A stretch of 32,122 nucleotides of DNA from Sphingomonadales bacterium (GTDB taxonomy: Bacteria; Bacteroidota; Bacteroidia; Chitinophagales; Chitinophagaceae). The stretch's first letter is position 1; each line of letters starts with the position of its first letter. Shown one piece after another: positions 16,550-25,047 of the stretch. The translations under genes and the position numbers were made by a program. A model generated the notes under the pieces. It was not told the DNA's origin. It did not search any database and saw only the letters and a program-made list of their open reading frames with translations. Location: positions 1 to 32,122 of the forward strand of contig VHBB01000013.1 in assembly GCA_016872155.1 (NCBI GenBank), in the 5' to 3' direction.

Positions 16550-18469
16550 ATGCAACTCGACACGCAACGTCCCGTCTGGAATTATTCGCTTTTTACGGCC
16601 GACGATCTGGCCCATTATCACCAGGGCACCCATTGTCGGCTATACGAAAAAATGGGTAGCCGTTCTCTTCAAGTGGATGGGGTTTGGGGTTGCTATTTTT
16701 CTGTATGGGCGCCCAATGCCACGCATGTTTCGGTAGTAGGCAATTTTAATGATTGGAATAACCATGCGCATTTGCTTTTTCCACGCTGGGAAAAATCGGG
16801 TATCTGGGAAGGATTTATTCCCGGAGTAAAACTCGGAGAGGTCTACAAGTATCATATAACCGGGCATCGTCATCAAGAACTGGACAAAGGCGATCCCTTT
16901 GCTTTTTTTTGGGAGAAAAGACCGCAGACCGCCTCTATTACCTGGGATCTTTATTACGAGTGGAAAGACCAGGCATGGATGCAAAACCGTTACCGACATA
17001 ACTCCCTGCAATCGGCCTGGAGCGTATACGAAGTGCACCTGGCCAGTTGGCGAAGACCTGATGACCAAGACGAAAATGCGTATTTATCGTACGATCAACT
17101 TTCTGAAACCCTGGTGCCCTACCTGCAGCAAATGGGATTTACCCATGTAGAATTGATGCCGATCATGGAACATCCCTTCGATGGTAGCTGGGGCTATCAG
17201 TGCACCGGGTACTTTGCACCCACCTCGCGCTTTGGCGATCCGCAGGGATTAATGCGACTCATCGATGCTTTTCATGCCGCGGGTATTGGCGTGATTCTAG
17301 ATTGGGTACCCTCTCATTTTCCATACGATGCGCACGGGCTTTATCTTTTTGACGGGGCCAATACCTATGAGTATGCCGACCGAAGAAAAGGGTTCCATCC
17401 GGATTGGAATAGCTATGTCTTTAACTATAAGCGGGGCGAGGTGCGCTCTTTTTTAATTAGCAGTGCTCATTTTTGGTTCGATCTCTTTCATGTCGATGCC
17501 ATTCGGGTCGATGCCGTCTCTTCGATGTTGAAGTTGAATTATTCTCGAAAGGCAGGGGAGTGGGAACCCAACGAGCAGGGGGGCGATGGCAATTTAGAGG
17601 CCATTGATTTTTTAAAGGAGTTGAATCGAAGCGTGTACGAGCGCTTTCCCGATGTGCAGACCATTGCCGAAGAGGCCACCGACTGGCCGGGTATTTCGCG
17701 TCCGATCTACCAAGGCGGATTGGGCTTTGGCATGAAATGGATGATGGGTTGGATGCACGACACACTTCGGTATTTTAAGTTGGACCCGCTGTTTCGTAAA
17801 CATCACCAAGATCGGTTTACGTTTAGTTTAATGTACTACTACGACGAGAATTTTATGCTTCCGTTTAGCCACGACGAGGTAGTGCATGGCAAAAGCCCGA
17901 TGATCTATAAGATGCCAGGCGATGAATGGCAAAAATTCGCAAACCTTCGGTTGTTGTACAGCTATATGTTTACGCACCCCGGGGCTAAGCTACTTTTTAT
18001 GGGAGCAGAGTTCGGACAAACTGCAGAGTGGGATTACCGCAGCCAACTACAATGGCACCTCTTGCAATATCCGATCCATAACGGGCTTTCGACAATGGTA
18101 AAAGAGTTAAACCAGTTACTGACCGGTCAGCCGGCCTTGTTCGAAAAACAGTTCGATCCGTCGGGTTTTGAGTGGATCGATCTTGACCACCGCTCCGAAT
18201 CGGTGGTTGTGTACAGAAGAAAAGGAATCGATGCTTTACAAGAGGTGCTCGTTGTGCTTAATATGACACCCGTTGTCTACCGCAATTGGGCGATCATTGT
18301 TTCTGGAAAAGAATTTACCACCGAACTCTTTAATAGCGATGCAACGAAATATGGCGGGGCTGGCACGGCCAATAATCCTATTCTTAGAAGCGAATGTTTA
18401 AGTGAACAAGATAGTCGCTATCGGTTGACCATCGATATTCCTGCCCTGGCAGGTATAGTACTTATTTAG
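16550..18469 (+). CDS. glgB: 1,4-alpha-glucan branching enzyme (GH13)
   Basis: Introduces alpha-1,6 branches into glycogen. It has 639 residues, shorter than Escherichia coli GlgB (728) because it lacks the extra N-terminal domain, a common short form. The CBM48 domain (about 40-125) contains VWAPNATHVSVVGNFNDWN. The catalytic barrel has DWVPSHFPYD, the nucleophile D321 in IRVDAVSSML, acid/base E374 in IAEEATDWP, and FSHDEVVHGK with H441 and D442. It starts 9 nt after the amylase stop and completes the glycogen operon. It converges on argS with 15 nt between the stops. Confidence 0.96.
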   Translation: MQLDTQRPVWNYSLFTADDLAHYHQGTHCRLYEKMGSRSLQVDGVWGCYFSVWAPNATHVSVVGNFNDWNNHAHLLFPRWEKSGIWEGFIPGVKLGEVYKYHITGHRHQELDKGDPFAFFWEKRPQTASITWDLYYEWKDQAWMQNRYRHNSLQSAWSVYEVHLASWRRPDDQDENAYLSYDQLSETLVPYLQQMGFTHVELMPIMEHPFDGSWGYQCTGYFAPTSRFGDPQGLMRLIDAFHAAGIGVILDWVPSHFPYDAHGLYLFDGANTYEYADRRKGFHPDWNSYVFNYKRGEVRSFLISSAHFWFDLFHVDAIRVDAVSSMLKLNYSRKAGEWEPNEQGGDGNLEAIDFLKELNRSVYERFPDVQTIAEEATDWPGISRPIYQGGLGFGMKWMMGWMHDTLRYFKLDPLFRKHHQDRFTFSLMYYYDENFMLPFSHDEVVHGKSPMIYKMPGDEWQKFANLRLLYSYMFTHPGAKLLFMGAEFGQTAEWDYRSQLQWHLLQYPIHNGLSTMVKELNQLLTGQPALFEKQFDPSGFEWIDLDHRSESVVVYRRKGIDALQEVLVVLNMTPVVYRNWAIIVSGKEFTTELFNSDATKYGGAGTANNPILRSECLSEQDSRYRLTIDIPALAGIVLI

Positions 18470-18484
18470 AGAGTGCAGCGCTAC

Positions 18485-20263
18485 TTACATACGTTGCGGA
18501 ACGGCAATGCCCAAATTTCCCATGGCCGCATCGATCAATCGGGCGGTTTGTTGAGCAAGGATAAGGCGGAGTTGTTTTTTTTCTGCAGACTCTGCCTGCA
18601 TAACCGAGTGCTGGTTGTAAAAACTGTTGAACGATTTTGCCAGCGTAAAAGCATATATGGCTAGCACCGATGGGTTCTGTTCGCTAACGGCTTGCTCGAG
18701 CACTACCGGATAGTGCGCTATTTGCAAGAGCAGCTCTCGCTCGGCGGGTAAAAAAGATATAGCGGGTAGTGGGCCCGAACGGGGCGCTTCTTTTTTAAGC
18801 AACGAGCAGATACGGGCATGCGTGTATTGTACAAAAGGACCGGTAAATCCCTGAAAATCGATCGACTCTTCGGGATTAAAGATCATTTTCTTTTTAGGAT
18901 CTACGCGTAGTAAAAAGAATTTCAAGGCGCCCAGTGCCAGCATGCGGTAGAGGCTCTCCAGCTCTTCGGCCGTAAAGTCCTTCACTTTTCCTAACTCCTC
19001 TGTTTTGCGTCGCGCCACCGCTATCATTTCGGCTACGATATCATCTGCATCTACCACCGTTCCTTCTCGACTTTTCATTCGCCCACTCGGCAGCTCTACC
19101 ATACCATAGCTTAAATGAAAGATGCCCTTGGCGTAGGGCTTTTGCAGTTTTTCTAAGATCAGCTGCAATACCTTCATATGATAGTTCTGCTCATCGGCAA
19201 TTACGTAGATGCTTTGATCGTAAGCAAACTCGTTGTATTTCTCTTGCGCCAGTCCCAAGTCTTGTGTAATGTATACCGACGTACCATCACCACGTAAGAC
19301 CAGTTTTTGATCGAGACCCTCAGCGGTTAGATCAATCCAGGTGCTACCATCTTCTTTGGTAAAGAAAACACCTTGAGCCAATCCTTCTGAAACGAATTTT
19401 TTTCCGAGCAAATAGGTGTTGCTCTCGTAGTAGGTCTTTTGAAAATCGGCTCCGATCTGCCGATAGGTTTGTTCAAATCCTTCGTAGACCCAGCCATTCA
19501 TGGTATTCCAAAGCGATAGTACTTCTGGTTTTCCTGCCTCCCAATCTAACAACATTTGCTGGGTGGCCTTCATAATGGGTGCTTCTTTCTCGGCTTCTTG
19601 TTTGGTGCGACCGCTTGCCACCAGTTGCTCGATCTGGCGCTTTAACTCGTCGTTGAATTTTACATAGTAGTCGCCCACGAAATGATCACCCTTGGTGTCG
19701 GTAGAAAGCGGAGTGGCCCCATTGGCAAAAAGTTGCCAGGCAATCATGCTTTTGCAAATGTGAATACCCCGGTCGTTGACCACACAGGTCTTAATAACCT
19801 CGGCACCACAATTTTTAAGTATCTCGGCCACGCTCCATCCCAAGAATATATTTCTGAGGTGCCCCAGATGCAGCGGCTTATTGGTGTTAGGCGAAGAGTA
19901 TTCGACCATCACTTTTTTTCCATGTAGCCAGGTCTCTTGCAGGGAGTTGCGGGTAGCCTGCTCGTCGAGAAATTGCAGCCAATAGGTATCGGTGAGCGTG
20001 AGATTCAAAAATCCTTTAATCACCGTGTAGCGGGCCATCTGCGCAGGAAAGCGTTGTACCAAAAGCTCGCCGAGTTGCTCGCCTAATTTTTCGGGTGCCA
20101 GGCGCAGCGGTTTTGCCAATGAAAAAAGTACAAGCGTGTAATCGCCCTCAAATTCGGGCTTGGTACTGTTAATAACGAGCGCTTCGGGCGCGGTCTTGTA
20201 GTGGAGCGCTTCGTCGAGCACCAGGGCCAGCATTTCTTTTATCTGTGCAATTACGCGCATCAT
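18485..20263 (-). CDS. argS: Arginyl-tRNA synthetase
   Basis: Class I synthetase that charges tRNA-Arg. From 20263 it has 592 residues. The N-terminal ArgRS additional domain is followed by SSPNTNKPLHLGHLRN (HIGH motif as HLGH), a Rossmann fold, and the KMSKS-like loop GRMKSREGT. The C-terminal DALR anticodon domain ends in a helical bundle. I chose ATG 20263 (or 20260) over the TTG at 20299, because a perfect -7 box lies between them and the extra 12 residues do not look like ArgRS. It is divergent from the GtrA-like gene. Confidence 0.95.
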   Translation of the reverse strand: MMRVIAQIKEMLALVLDEALHYKTAPEALVINSTKPEFEGDYTLVLFSLAKPLRLAPEKLGEQLGELLVQRFPAQMARYTVIKGFLNLTLTDTYWLQFLDEQATRNSLQETWLHGKKVMVEYSSPNTNKPLHLGHLRNIFLGWSVAEILKNCGAEVIKTCVVNDRGIHICKSMIAWQLFANGATPLSTDTKGDHFVGDYYVKFNDELKRQIEQLVASGRTKQEAEKEAPIMKATQQMLLDWEAGKPEVLSLWNTMNGWVYEGFEQTYRQIGADFQKTYYESNTYLLGKKFVSEGLAQGVFFTKEDGSTWIDLTAEGLDQKLVLRGDGTSVYITQDLGLAQEKYNEFAYDQSIYVIADEQNYHMKVLQLILEKLQKPYAKGIFHLSYGMVELPSGRMKSREGTVVDADDIVAEMIAVARRKTEELGKVKDFTAEELESLYRMLALGALKFFLLRVDPKKKMIFNPEESIDFQGFTGPFVQYTHARICSLLKKEAPRSGPLPAISFLPAERELLLQIAHYPVVLEQAVSEQNPSVLAIYAFTLAKSFNSFYNQHSVMQAESAEKKQLRLILAQQTARLIDAAMGNLGIAVPQRM

Positions 20264-20278
20264 ATTTTTCGATTGCGG

Positions 20279-20286
20279 CAAAGGTA
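20279..20286 (-). promoter_or_regulatory. -7 promoter box of argS
   Basis: The minus strand reads TACCTTTG, a perfect TAnnTTTG. It predicts a leader of roughly 12 nt to the ATG at 20263 and rules against the longer TTG start. Confidence 0.6.
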
Positions 20287-20314
20287 GGCAGTTTGGCAAT
20301 TGCTGTTGATTGGT

Positions 20315-20322
20315 TTACTTTG
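20315..20322 (+). promoter_or_regulatory. Probable -7 box of the GtrA-like gene
   Basis: TTACTTTG matches TAnnTTTG with one mismatch and ends 7 nt before the ATG at 20330. It faces the argS box about 30 bp away, so the two promoters nearly overlap. Confidence 0.4.
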
Positions 20323-20329
20323 CAAGCCC

Positions 20330-20833
20330 ATGAAAGATGTTGCCACCCGGGTGGCCCATACCTTGTTGTTGGTCCTTGATTTTTTCTATGGTCCTTTTCG
20401 AAAGTTCATGCCCTTGCAAACCTTTCGGTATGCGGCTTCGGGTGGTGGAAATTTGATATTGGGTTTTTTGGTGTATTCCATTGGCTATACGCATCTTTTT
20501 AAGGGACAAACCCTCTTACTTCCTTTTTATGCCTTTAAACCCCACAGCGCTTCGTTGTTGCTCTCGTTTTGCGTTACGTTTCCGGTGGGTTTCTTTATGT
20601 CTAAATACGTGGTCTTCTCCGATTCGGATATTAGAGGGCGTATTCAGCTTTTTCGTTATTTGATGGTCTGCCTTTTTAATCTGGTGCTTAACTACCTGCT
20701 TTTAAAACTGCTGGTCGAGCGGTTCGGTCTGTTTCCGGTGCTGGCCCAGCTCTTAACCGTAGCGCTGGTCGTTAGCTTTAGCTACCTGGCCCAGCGAAAT
20801 TTCTCTTTTAAGGCCACTGAAAAATTGCCCTGA
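20330..20833 (+). CDS. GtrA-like membrane protein
   Basis: Small integral membrane protein of 167 residues with four hydrophobic segments. GtrA-family proteins are thought to help translocate polyprenyl-linked sugars for cell-surface glycan modification. Family features are the N-terminal RYAASGGGN in the first helix, FPVGFFMSKYVVFSDS after the second, and the C-terminal YLAQRNFSFK. I placed the start at ATG 20330; the TTG at 20300 adds ten residues but lies upstream of the likely promoter. No glycosyltransferase gene is adjacent, so the substrate is unknown. Confidence 0.82.
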   Translation: MKDVATRVAHTLLLVLDFFYGPFRKFMPLQTFRYAASGGGNLILGFLVYSIGYTHLFKGQTLLLPFYAFKPHSASLLLSFCVTFPVGFFMSKYVVFSDSDIRGRIQLFRYLMVCLFNLVLNYLLLKLLVERFGLFPVLAQLLTVALVVSFSYLAQRNFSFKATEKLP

Positions 20834-20847
20834 AAAAGCCCTTTTTA

Positions 20848-20863
20848 CTGCCAAATCTGACAG
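20848..20863. promoter_or_regulatory. Operator-like inverted repeat, copy 1, upstream of dnaK
   Basis: CTGCCA-AATC-TGACAG is a near-perfect 6+4+6 inverted repeat with one mismatch. It shares the pattern YTGYCW-AAWC-TGACAR with a second copy exactly 42 bp downstream. Confidence 0.5.
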
Positions 20864-20887
20864 CCTAAAACTTCATGAATTCCAATT

Positions 20888-20907
20888 TTTTGTCTAAACT
20901 GACAAAA
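20888..20907. promoter_or_regulatory. Operator-like inverted repeat, copy 2, upstream of dnaK
   Basis: TTTTGTC-TAAACT-GACAAAA is a perfect 7+6+7 inverted repeat that contains the same CTGACA half-site as copy 1. Its position suggests binding by a dimeric regulator of the chaperone gene. Confidence 0.5.
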
Positions 20908-20926
20908 TTGCACGATTGCTGGTTAC

Positions 20927-20940
20927 GGCATAGGGATTGC
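20927..20940 (+). promoter_or_regulatory. Candidate sigma-54-type -24/-12 element of dnaK
   Basis: GGCA starting at 20927 and TTGC ending at 20940 form GG-N10-GC, the invariant sigma-54 spacing. The start of transcription would fall near 20952, about 24 nt before the dnaK ATG. No TAnnTTTG box exists in this 142-bp gap. The flanking bases fit the consensus only partly. Confidence 0.4.
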
Positions 20941-20975
20941 CTATAGAGCAATGAATCATTTAAAACTATATCAAC

Positions 20976-22880
20976 ATGGGAAAAATAATTGGAATCGACC
21001 TGGGTACCACCAACAGTTGCGTTTCAGTAATGGAGGGCAACGAACCCGTCGTAATCGCCAACGATGAAGGACGTCGCACGACCCCTTCTATTGTGGCTTT
21101 TCTCAAAAATGGAGAACGAAAAGTAGGTGACCCGGCCAAGCGCCAGGCCATTACCAATCCTCAAAATACCATCGCTTCTGTAAAACGCTTTATGGGACGT
21201 CGCTTCGACGAGGTAGGAGAGGAGATCACGCATTGGAGTTATAAAGTAGCGAAAGGCGATAACAATACCGTTCGCATCGACATTGACGGTCGTTTGTATA
21301 CACCGCAAGAGATCAGTGCCATGGTCTTGCAAAAAATGAAAAAGACCGCCGAAGATTACCTGGGTCACGAAGTAACCGAGGCCGTTATTACAGTGCCTGC
21401 TTACTTTAACGATGCCCAGCGCCAGGCCACCAAAGAAGCCGGCGAGATTGCCGGTCTTAATGTAAGACGAATCGTAAACGAGCCCACGGCCGCTGCCCTT
21501 GCTTATGGTCTCGACAAAGCACAGTCCGATCGCCGCATTGCGGTATTCGATCTTGGAGGTGGAACCTTCGATATTTCGGTCCTTGAACTGGGAGATGGTG
21601 TCTTCGAAGTCAAGTCGACCAATGGAGACACGCACTTGGGCGGAGACGATTTCGATAAAGTGATTATGGACTGGCTGGCCGACGAATTTAAAAAAGACGA
21701 ATCCATTGACCTTCGTAAAGACCCCATGGCCCTGCAGCGTCTTAAAGAGGCGTCCGAAAAAGCCAAGGTAGAACTCAGTTCTTCTTCGGAGACCGAGGTA
21801 AACCTGCCTTACATTACTGCGGTGGATGGTGTGCCTAAGCACTTGGTAAAAAAGCTAAGCCGTGCCAAATTTGAGCAACTGGCCGATTCGTTATTTGCCC
21901 GCTGTCTTAAGCCTTGCGAAGCGGCACTCAACGATGCCGGCTTGTCTACCTCACAGATCGACGAAGTGATCTTGGTGGGTGGATCGACCCGTATTCCCAA
22001 GGTGCAAGAGATCGTAGAAAAATTCTTTGGCAAAAAGCCTAACAAGGGCGTTAACCCCGACGAGGTAGTAGCCGTAGGCGCCGCTATACAAGGTGCGGTT
22101 CTTACTGGAGAGGTAAAGGATGTACTGCTGCTCGATGTTACTCCGCTTTCGCTGGGTATCGAGACCATGGGTAGCGTTATGACCACGCTGATTCCTTCTA
22201 ACACAACTATTCCTACCAAGAAATCCGAAGTATTCTCAACAGCCAGCGATAATCAGCCCGGTGTACAAATTCATGTATTGCAGGGCGAGCGTAGCATGGC
22301 CAAAGACAACAAGAGTCTCGGTATTTTTAACCTCGATGGAATTCCACCTGCGCCGCGCGGCGTGCCCCAGATCGAAGTGACCTTCGACATCGATGCCAAT
22401 GGTATCTTACATGTTACCGCCAAAGACAAAGGAACCGGTAAGGAACAAAAGATTCATATCGAAGCCGGATCGGGTCTAAGCAAAGAAGAGGTCGAAAAAA
22501 TGAAGGCAGAGGCCAAGGCCAACGAAACGGCCGATAAAGCCGAAAGAGACCGCGTTGAAAAGCTTAACCAAGCCGACTCGCTGGTGTTTCAGACCGAAAA
22601 GCAGTTAAAGGAATATGGCGATAAGATCCCTGCCGAAAAGAAAACCGCCATTGAGCAGGCCGCCGAGAAGCTCAAAGAAGCACAAAAGGCACAAGACCTG
22701 GCTGGCATAGAAGCACACATGACCGCGCTCAATGCCGCTTGGACCGCTGCCAGCGAGGACATGTACAAGGCAACGCAAGGCGGCGCACAACCCGGCCCTG
22801 ATGCCGGTGCGGGAGCTGGAAACGCCTCGAGTGCGGCCACCGAAGATGTAACCGACGTACCGTTCGAAGAAGTTAAATAA
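20976..22880 (+). CDS. dnaK: Hsp70 chaperone DnaK
   Basis: ATP-driven protein-folding chaperone of 634 residues. The nucleotide-binding domain shows [62 protein letters not shown] and [11 protein letters not shown]. The linker [18 protein letters not shown] leads to the substrate-binding domain. The C-terminal lid ends in a Gly/Ala-rich tail and [12 protein letters not shown], close to the usual EEVDD-like end. It is monocistronic: a distinctive promoter region lies upstream and a strong terminator downstream. grpE and dnaJ are not adjacent. Confidence 0.98.
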   Translation: MGKIIGIDLGTTNSCVSVMEGNEPVVIANDEGRRTTPSIVAFLKNGERKVGDPAKRQAITNPQNTIASVKRFMGRRFDEVGEEITHWSYKVAKGDNNTVRIDIDGRLYTPQEISAMVLQKMKKTAEDYLGHEVTEAVITVPAYFNDAQRQATKEAGEIAGLNVRRIVNEPTAAALAYGLDKAQSDRRIAVFDLGGGTFDISVLELGDGVFEVKSTNGDTHLGGDDFDKVIMDWLADEFKKDESIDLRKDPMALQRLKEASEKAKVELSSSSETEVNLPYITAVDGVPKHLVKKLSRAKFEQLADSLFARCLKPCEAALNDAGLSTSQIDEVILVGGSTRIPKVQEIVEKFFGKKPNKGVNPDEVVAVGAAIQGAVLTGEVKDVLLLDVTPLSLGIETMGSVMTTLIPSNTTIPTKKSEVFSTASDNQPGVQIHVLQGERSMAKDNKSLGIFNLDGIPPAPRGVPQIEVTFDIDANGILHVTAKDKGTGKEQKIHIEAGSGLSKEEVEKMKAEAKANETADKAERDRVEKLNQADSLVFQTEKQLKEYGDKIPAEKKTAIEQAAEKLKEAQKAQDLAGIEAHMTALNAAWTAASEDMYKATQGGAQPGPDAGAGAGNASSAATEDVTDVPFEEVK

Positions 22881-22902
22881 AACGTACTCGATAGCAGCAG
22901 AG

Positions 22903-22929
22903 AAACCCGCCGAAGCCGGCGGGTTTTTT
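22903..22929 (+). terminator. Rho-independent terminator after dnaK
   Basis: Perfect 10-bp stem AAACCCGCCG/CGGCGGGTTT with the 4-nt loop AAGC, running into a TTTTTT tract. It ends the dnaK transcript 23 nt after the stop codon. Confidence 0.9.
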
Positions 22930-22967
22930 ATTTTCGAAAAACTTGCCCGCATTTTTTGCGAAAACAA

Positions 22968-22975
22968 TAGTTTTG
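22968..22975 (+). promoter_or_regulatory. -7 promoter box of the arginine decarboxylase gene
   Basis: TAGTTTTG is a perfect TAnnTTTG match with a TTG 22 bp upstream (22943-22945). It predicts a leader of about 33 nt to the ATG at 23012. Confidence 0.6.
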
Positions 22976-23011
22976 TTCTCTTTACCGAAACGAAAACAAC
23001 CCATTTGCCGA

Positions 23012-24409
23012 ATGTCTAATTCTTATCTCGAGCTCGTTAAGCAGACCTTTAATTTTCCGCAAGAAGGAATTGAGGTCGATGAGGGTAATCTAACTTTTAA
23101 CGGGCTTGACCTTAAGGCGCTGATCGCCAAACACGGAACACCGCTTAAGCTAACGTATCTGCCTAAGATCGGCATGCAGATCAAAAAGGCCAAGAGTATG
23201 TTCGCCGCCGCTTTTAAGAAGCACAAATACGAAGGCAAATATTACTACTGCTATTGCACCAAGAGTTCGCATTTTAGTTTCGTGGTAGAAGAGGCGCTCA
23301 AAAGTGATATTCACTTAGAGACCTCGTATGCGTACGACATCGAGATTATCAAAAAGCTCTATGCCAAAAAGAAGATCACTAAGGATATTCATGTTATTTG
23401 CAACGGATTTAAGCAAAAGGGATACACGCGTCGTATTGCCCAACTACTCAATTCCGGATTTTCGAATGTAATTCCGGTGCTCGATAATAAAGATGAGCTA
23501 AAAGAGTATGCGCACTCCGTTAAGGTGCCCTTTAAGTTGGGTATTCGCGTAGCCGCAGAAGAAGAGCCCAATTTTCCGTTCTATACATCTCGCCTTGGTA
23601 TTCGAGCCAAAGACATTCTGGAGTTTTACGTGGACCGCATTGAGGGCTACGAAAGCAAATTTCAATTAAAGATGCTTCACATCTTTTTGAACAAGGGTAT
23701 AAAGGATGATATCTACTATTGGAGCGAGCTCAATAAGGTCGTTAATCTCTATTGCCAATTAAAGAAGATCTGCCCCGAATTGGACTCTATTAATATTGGT
23801 GGCGGATTTCCCATTAAGCATTCGCTGGGCTTTGAGTATGATTATCAGTTTATGATCAACGAGATCGTGCGAAACATCAAGGTCGCCTGCAAAAAGGCCA
23901 AGGTGCCCATGCCCCATATATTTACCGAGTTCGGTAGCTACACAGTAGGCGAGAGCATGGCGCATATCTACAAGGTTATTGCCGAAAAAGTACAAAACGA
24001 CCGCGAAACCTGGTACATGATCGATTCCTCTTTTATTACTACGCTCCCTGATACCTGGGGGATCGGCGAAAAATTCTTATTACTGCCCGTCAACAAGTGG
24101 GACCAAGATTACCAACGGGTGGTGCTAGGGGGAATAACCTGTGATAGCCACGACTACTACGATTCGGAAGAGCACATCAACGAGGTGTTTTTGCCCAAGA
24201 CCAATGGAACCGACGAGCCGCTCTATGTTGGCTTCTTTCATACAGGCGCCTATCAAGACCAAATTAGTGGCTATGGAGGAATCAAGCATTGTTTGATTCC
24301 CTCTCCCAAGCATGTAATCGTAGGCCACGACAAGAATGGAAAGCTGGTCGATTGGGTCTATGCCAAGCAACAGACCGCGCAAAGCATGCTCAAGATATTG
24401 GGGTACTAA
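23012..24409 (+). CDS. speA: Biosynthetic arginine decarboxylase-like PLP enzyme (fold III)
   Basis: Predicted to decarboxylate arginine to agmatine, the first step of polyamine synthesis. From ATG 23012 it has 465 residues, shorter than Escherichia coli SpeA (about 658); compact forms occur in Bacteroidota. K84 in YCYCTKSSH is the likely PLP-binding lysine. LGIRVAAEEE, the Gly-rich phosphate-binding INIGGGFPIKHS and the C-terminal CDSHDYY block, with the active-site Cys and Asp of the second subunit, are visible. An earlier ATG at 22943 is in frame but lies upstream of the promoter box. Other fold-III decarboxylases, such as carboxynorspermidine or diaminopimelate enzymes, are alternatives, but the overall pattern fits the Bacteroidota SpeA group. 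Confidence 0.82.
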   Translation: MSNSYLELVKQTFNFPQEGIEVDEGNLTFNGLDLKALIAKHGTPLKLTYLPKIGMQIKKAKSMFAAAFKKHKYEGKYYYCYCTKSSHFSFVVEEALKSDIHLETSYAYDIEIIKKLYAKKKITKDIHVICNGFKQKGYTRRIAQLLNSGFSNVIPVLDNKDELKEYAHSVKVPFKLGIRVAAEEEPNFPFYTSRLGIRAKDILEFYVDRIEGYESKFQLKMLHIFLNKGIKDDIYYWSELNKVVNLYCQLKKICPELDSINIGGGFPIKHSLGFEYDYQFMINEIVRNIKVACKKAKVPMPHIFTEFGSYTVGESMAHIYKVIAEKVQNDRETWYMIDSSFITTLPDTWGIGEKFLLLPVNKWDQDYQRVVLGGITCDSHDYYDSEEHINEVFLPKTNGTDEPLYVGFFHTGAYQDQISGYGGIKHCLIPSPKHVIVGHDKNGKLVDWVYAKQQTAQSMLKILGY

Positions 24410-24443
24410 GCGGCGACCGCCCCGAAGCGGGCCTTAAAACAAA

Positions 24444-24467
24444 AACCCCTCGTTGAAACGAGGGGTT
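24444..24467. terminator. Strong hairpin downstream of the arginine decarboxylase gene
   Basis: AACCCCTCGT/ACGAGGGGTT forms a perfect 10-bp stem around a TGAA loop, 35 nt after the stop. No T tract follows on the plus strand (GTAAACC). An A-rich run before it gives a T tract on the minus strand. It may act as an RNA-stabilising or rho-assisted 3' end. Confidence 0.6.
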
Positions 24468-24488
24468 GTAAACCAAAACCAACTGCTT

Positions 24489-24554
24489 ATGAGAAAGAAT
24501 CTTTGTATTGTTAAACGTATAAAGGGTAGTAAACTGTTGTTTTCGTTTTGTTAA
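24489..24554 (+). CDS. Possible 21-residue small ORF
   Basis: ATG to TAA encoding a basic peptide starting MRKNLCIVKRIKG. It follows an AACCAAAACCAA leader after the hairpin, in the 206-bp gap between the arginine decarboxylase and bacilliredoxin genes. There is no homology that I recognise. It could be chance or a leader peptide. Confidence 0.15.
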   Translation: MRKNLCIVKRIKGSKLLFSFC

Positions 24555-24588
24555 AAGAATAAAGAAGTTCCAAACCCTTGTTTCTGAT

Positions 24589-24596
24589 TATTTTTG
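24589..24596 (+). promoter_or_regulatory. -7 promoter box of the bacilliredoxin gene
   Basis: TATTTTTG is a perfect TAnnTTTG, giving a leader of about 16 nt before the ATG at 24616. No clear -33 element is visible. Confidence 0.55.
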
Positions 24597-24615
24597 CACT
24601 CTAAAGTTTAATACC

Positions 24616-25032
24616 ATGTATCCTGCCGAGATCGTAATACCCATGAAAGAGGAGTTGACCGAAAACGGTTTCTCCGAGTTATTGACCACCGATGCCGTTA
24701 ACCAGCAGTTATCCAAAGAGGGTACCACCCTGGTCATGATCAACTCGGTATGCGGCTGTTCGGCCGGTACGGCCCGCCCCGGTGTATTGATGGCCGTTTC
24801 GCAGACTGCCAAGAAGCCCGATTTTATAACCACCAGCTTTGCCGGCTTCGATACCGAGGCCGTAGGGGCCATTCGTCAGCATCTGTTGCCTTATCCTCCT
24901 TCTTCTCCGGCCATTGCGCTTTTTAAAAATGGACAATTGGTGCACTATATCGAAAGACATATGATAGAGGGAAGATCGGCTCAAATGATCGCCCAAAATC
25001 TAATCGGTGCCTTCGAGCAGCATTGCAATTAA
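24616..25032 (+). CDS. BrxA/BrxB-family bacilliredoxin (YphP/YqiW)
   Basis: Thioredoxin-fold protein of 138 residues that in Bacillus removes bacillithiol from oxidised proteins. The family CGC active site is C46-G47-C48 in NSVCGCSAGTARPG. The PPSSPAIALFKNGQLVHYIERHMIEGR block, with the family Pro-containing loop, follows. Bacteroidota commonly carry bacillithiol-related proteins, but bacillithiol synthesis genes are not in the window. It lies 15 nt upstream of the Lgt-like gene and has its own -7 box. Confidence 0.9.
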   Translation: MYPAEIVIPMKEELTENGFSELLTTDAVNQQLSKEGTTLVMINSVCGCSAGTARPGVLMAVSQTAKKPDFITTSFAGFDTEAVGAIRQHLLPYPPSSPAIALFKNGQLVHYIERHMIEGRSAQMIAQNLIGAFEQHCN

Positions 25033-25047
25033 GCCGAACCCTCTGCT

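Noticed and set aside
20911-20923. TTGCACG followed by TTGCT as an alternative sigma-54 site for dnaK
   Set aside because: The two parts are too close together (2 bp instead of 5 bp between them); the GG-N10-GC element at 20927 has the correct spacing.
21024-21842. 272-residue open frame on the minus strand opposite dnaK
   Set aside because: Long antisense frames opposite dnaK are a well-known by-product of its codon use. This one has no recognisable domain and no promoter, and dnaK itself is certain.
24411-24436. Short GC-rich inverted repeat just after the arginine decarboxylase stop
   Set aside because: Only a 4-bp stem forms and no T tract follows; the stronger hairpin at 24444 is the better candidate.
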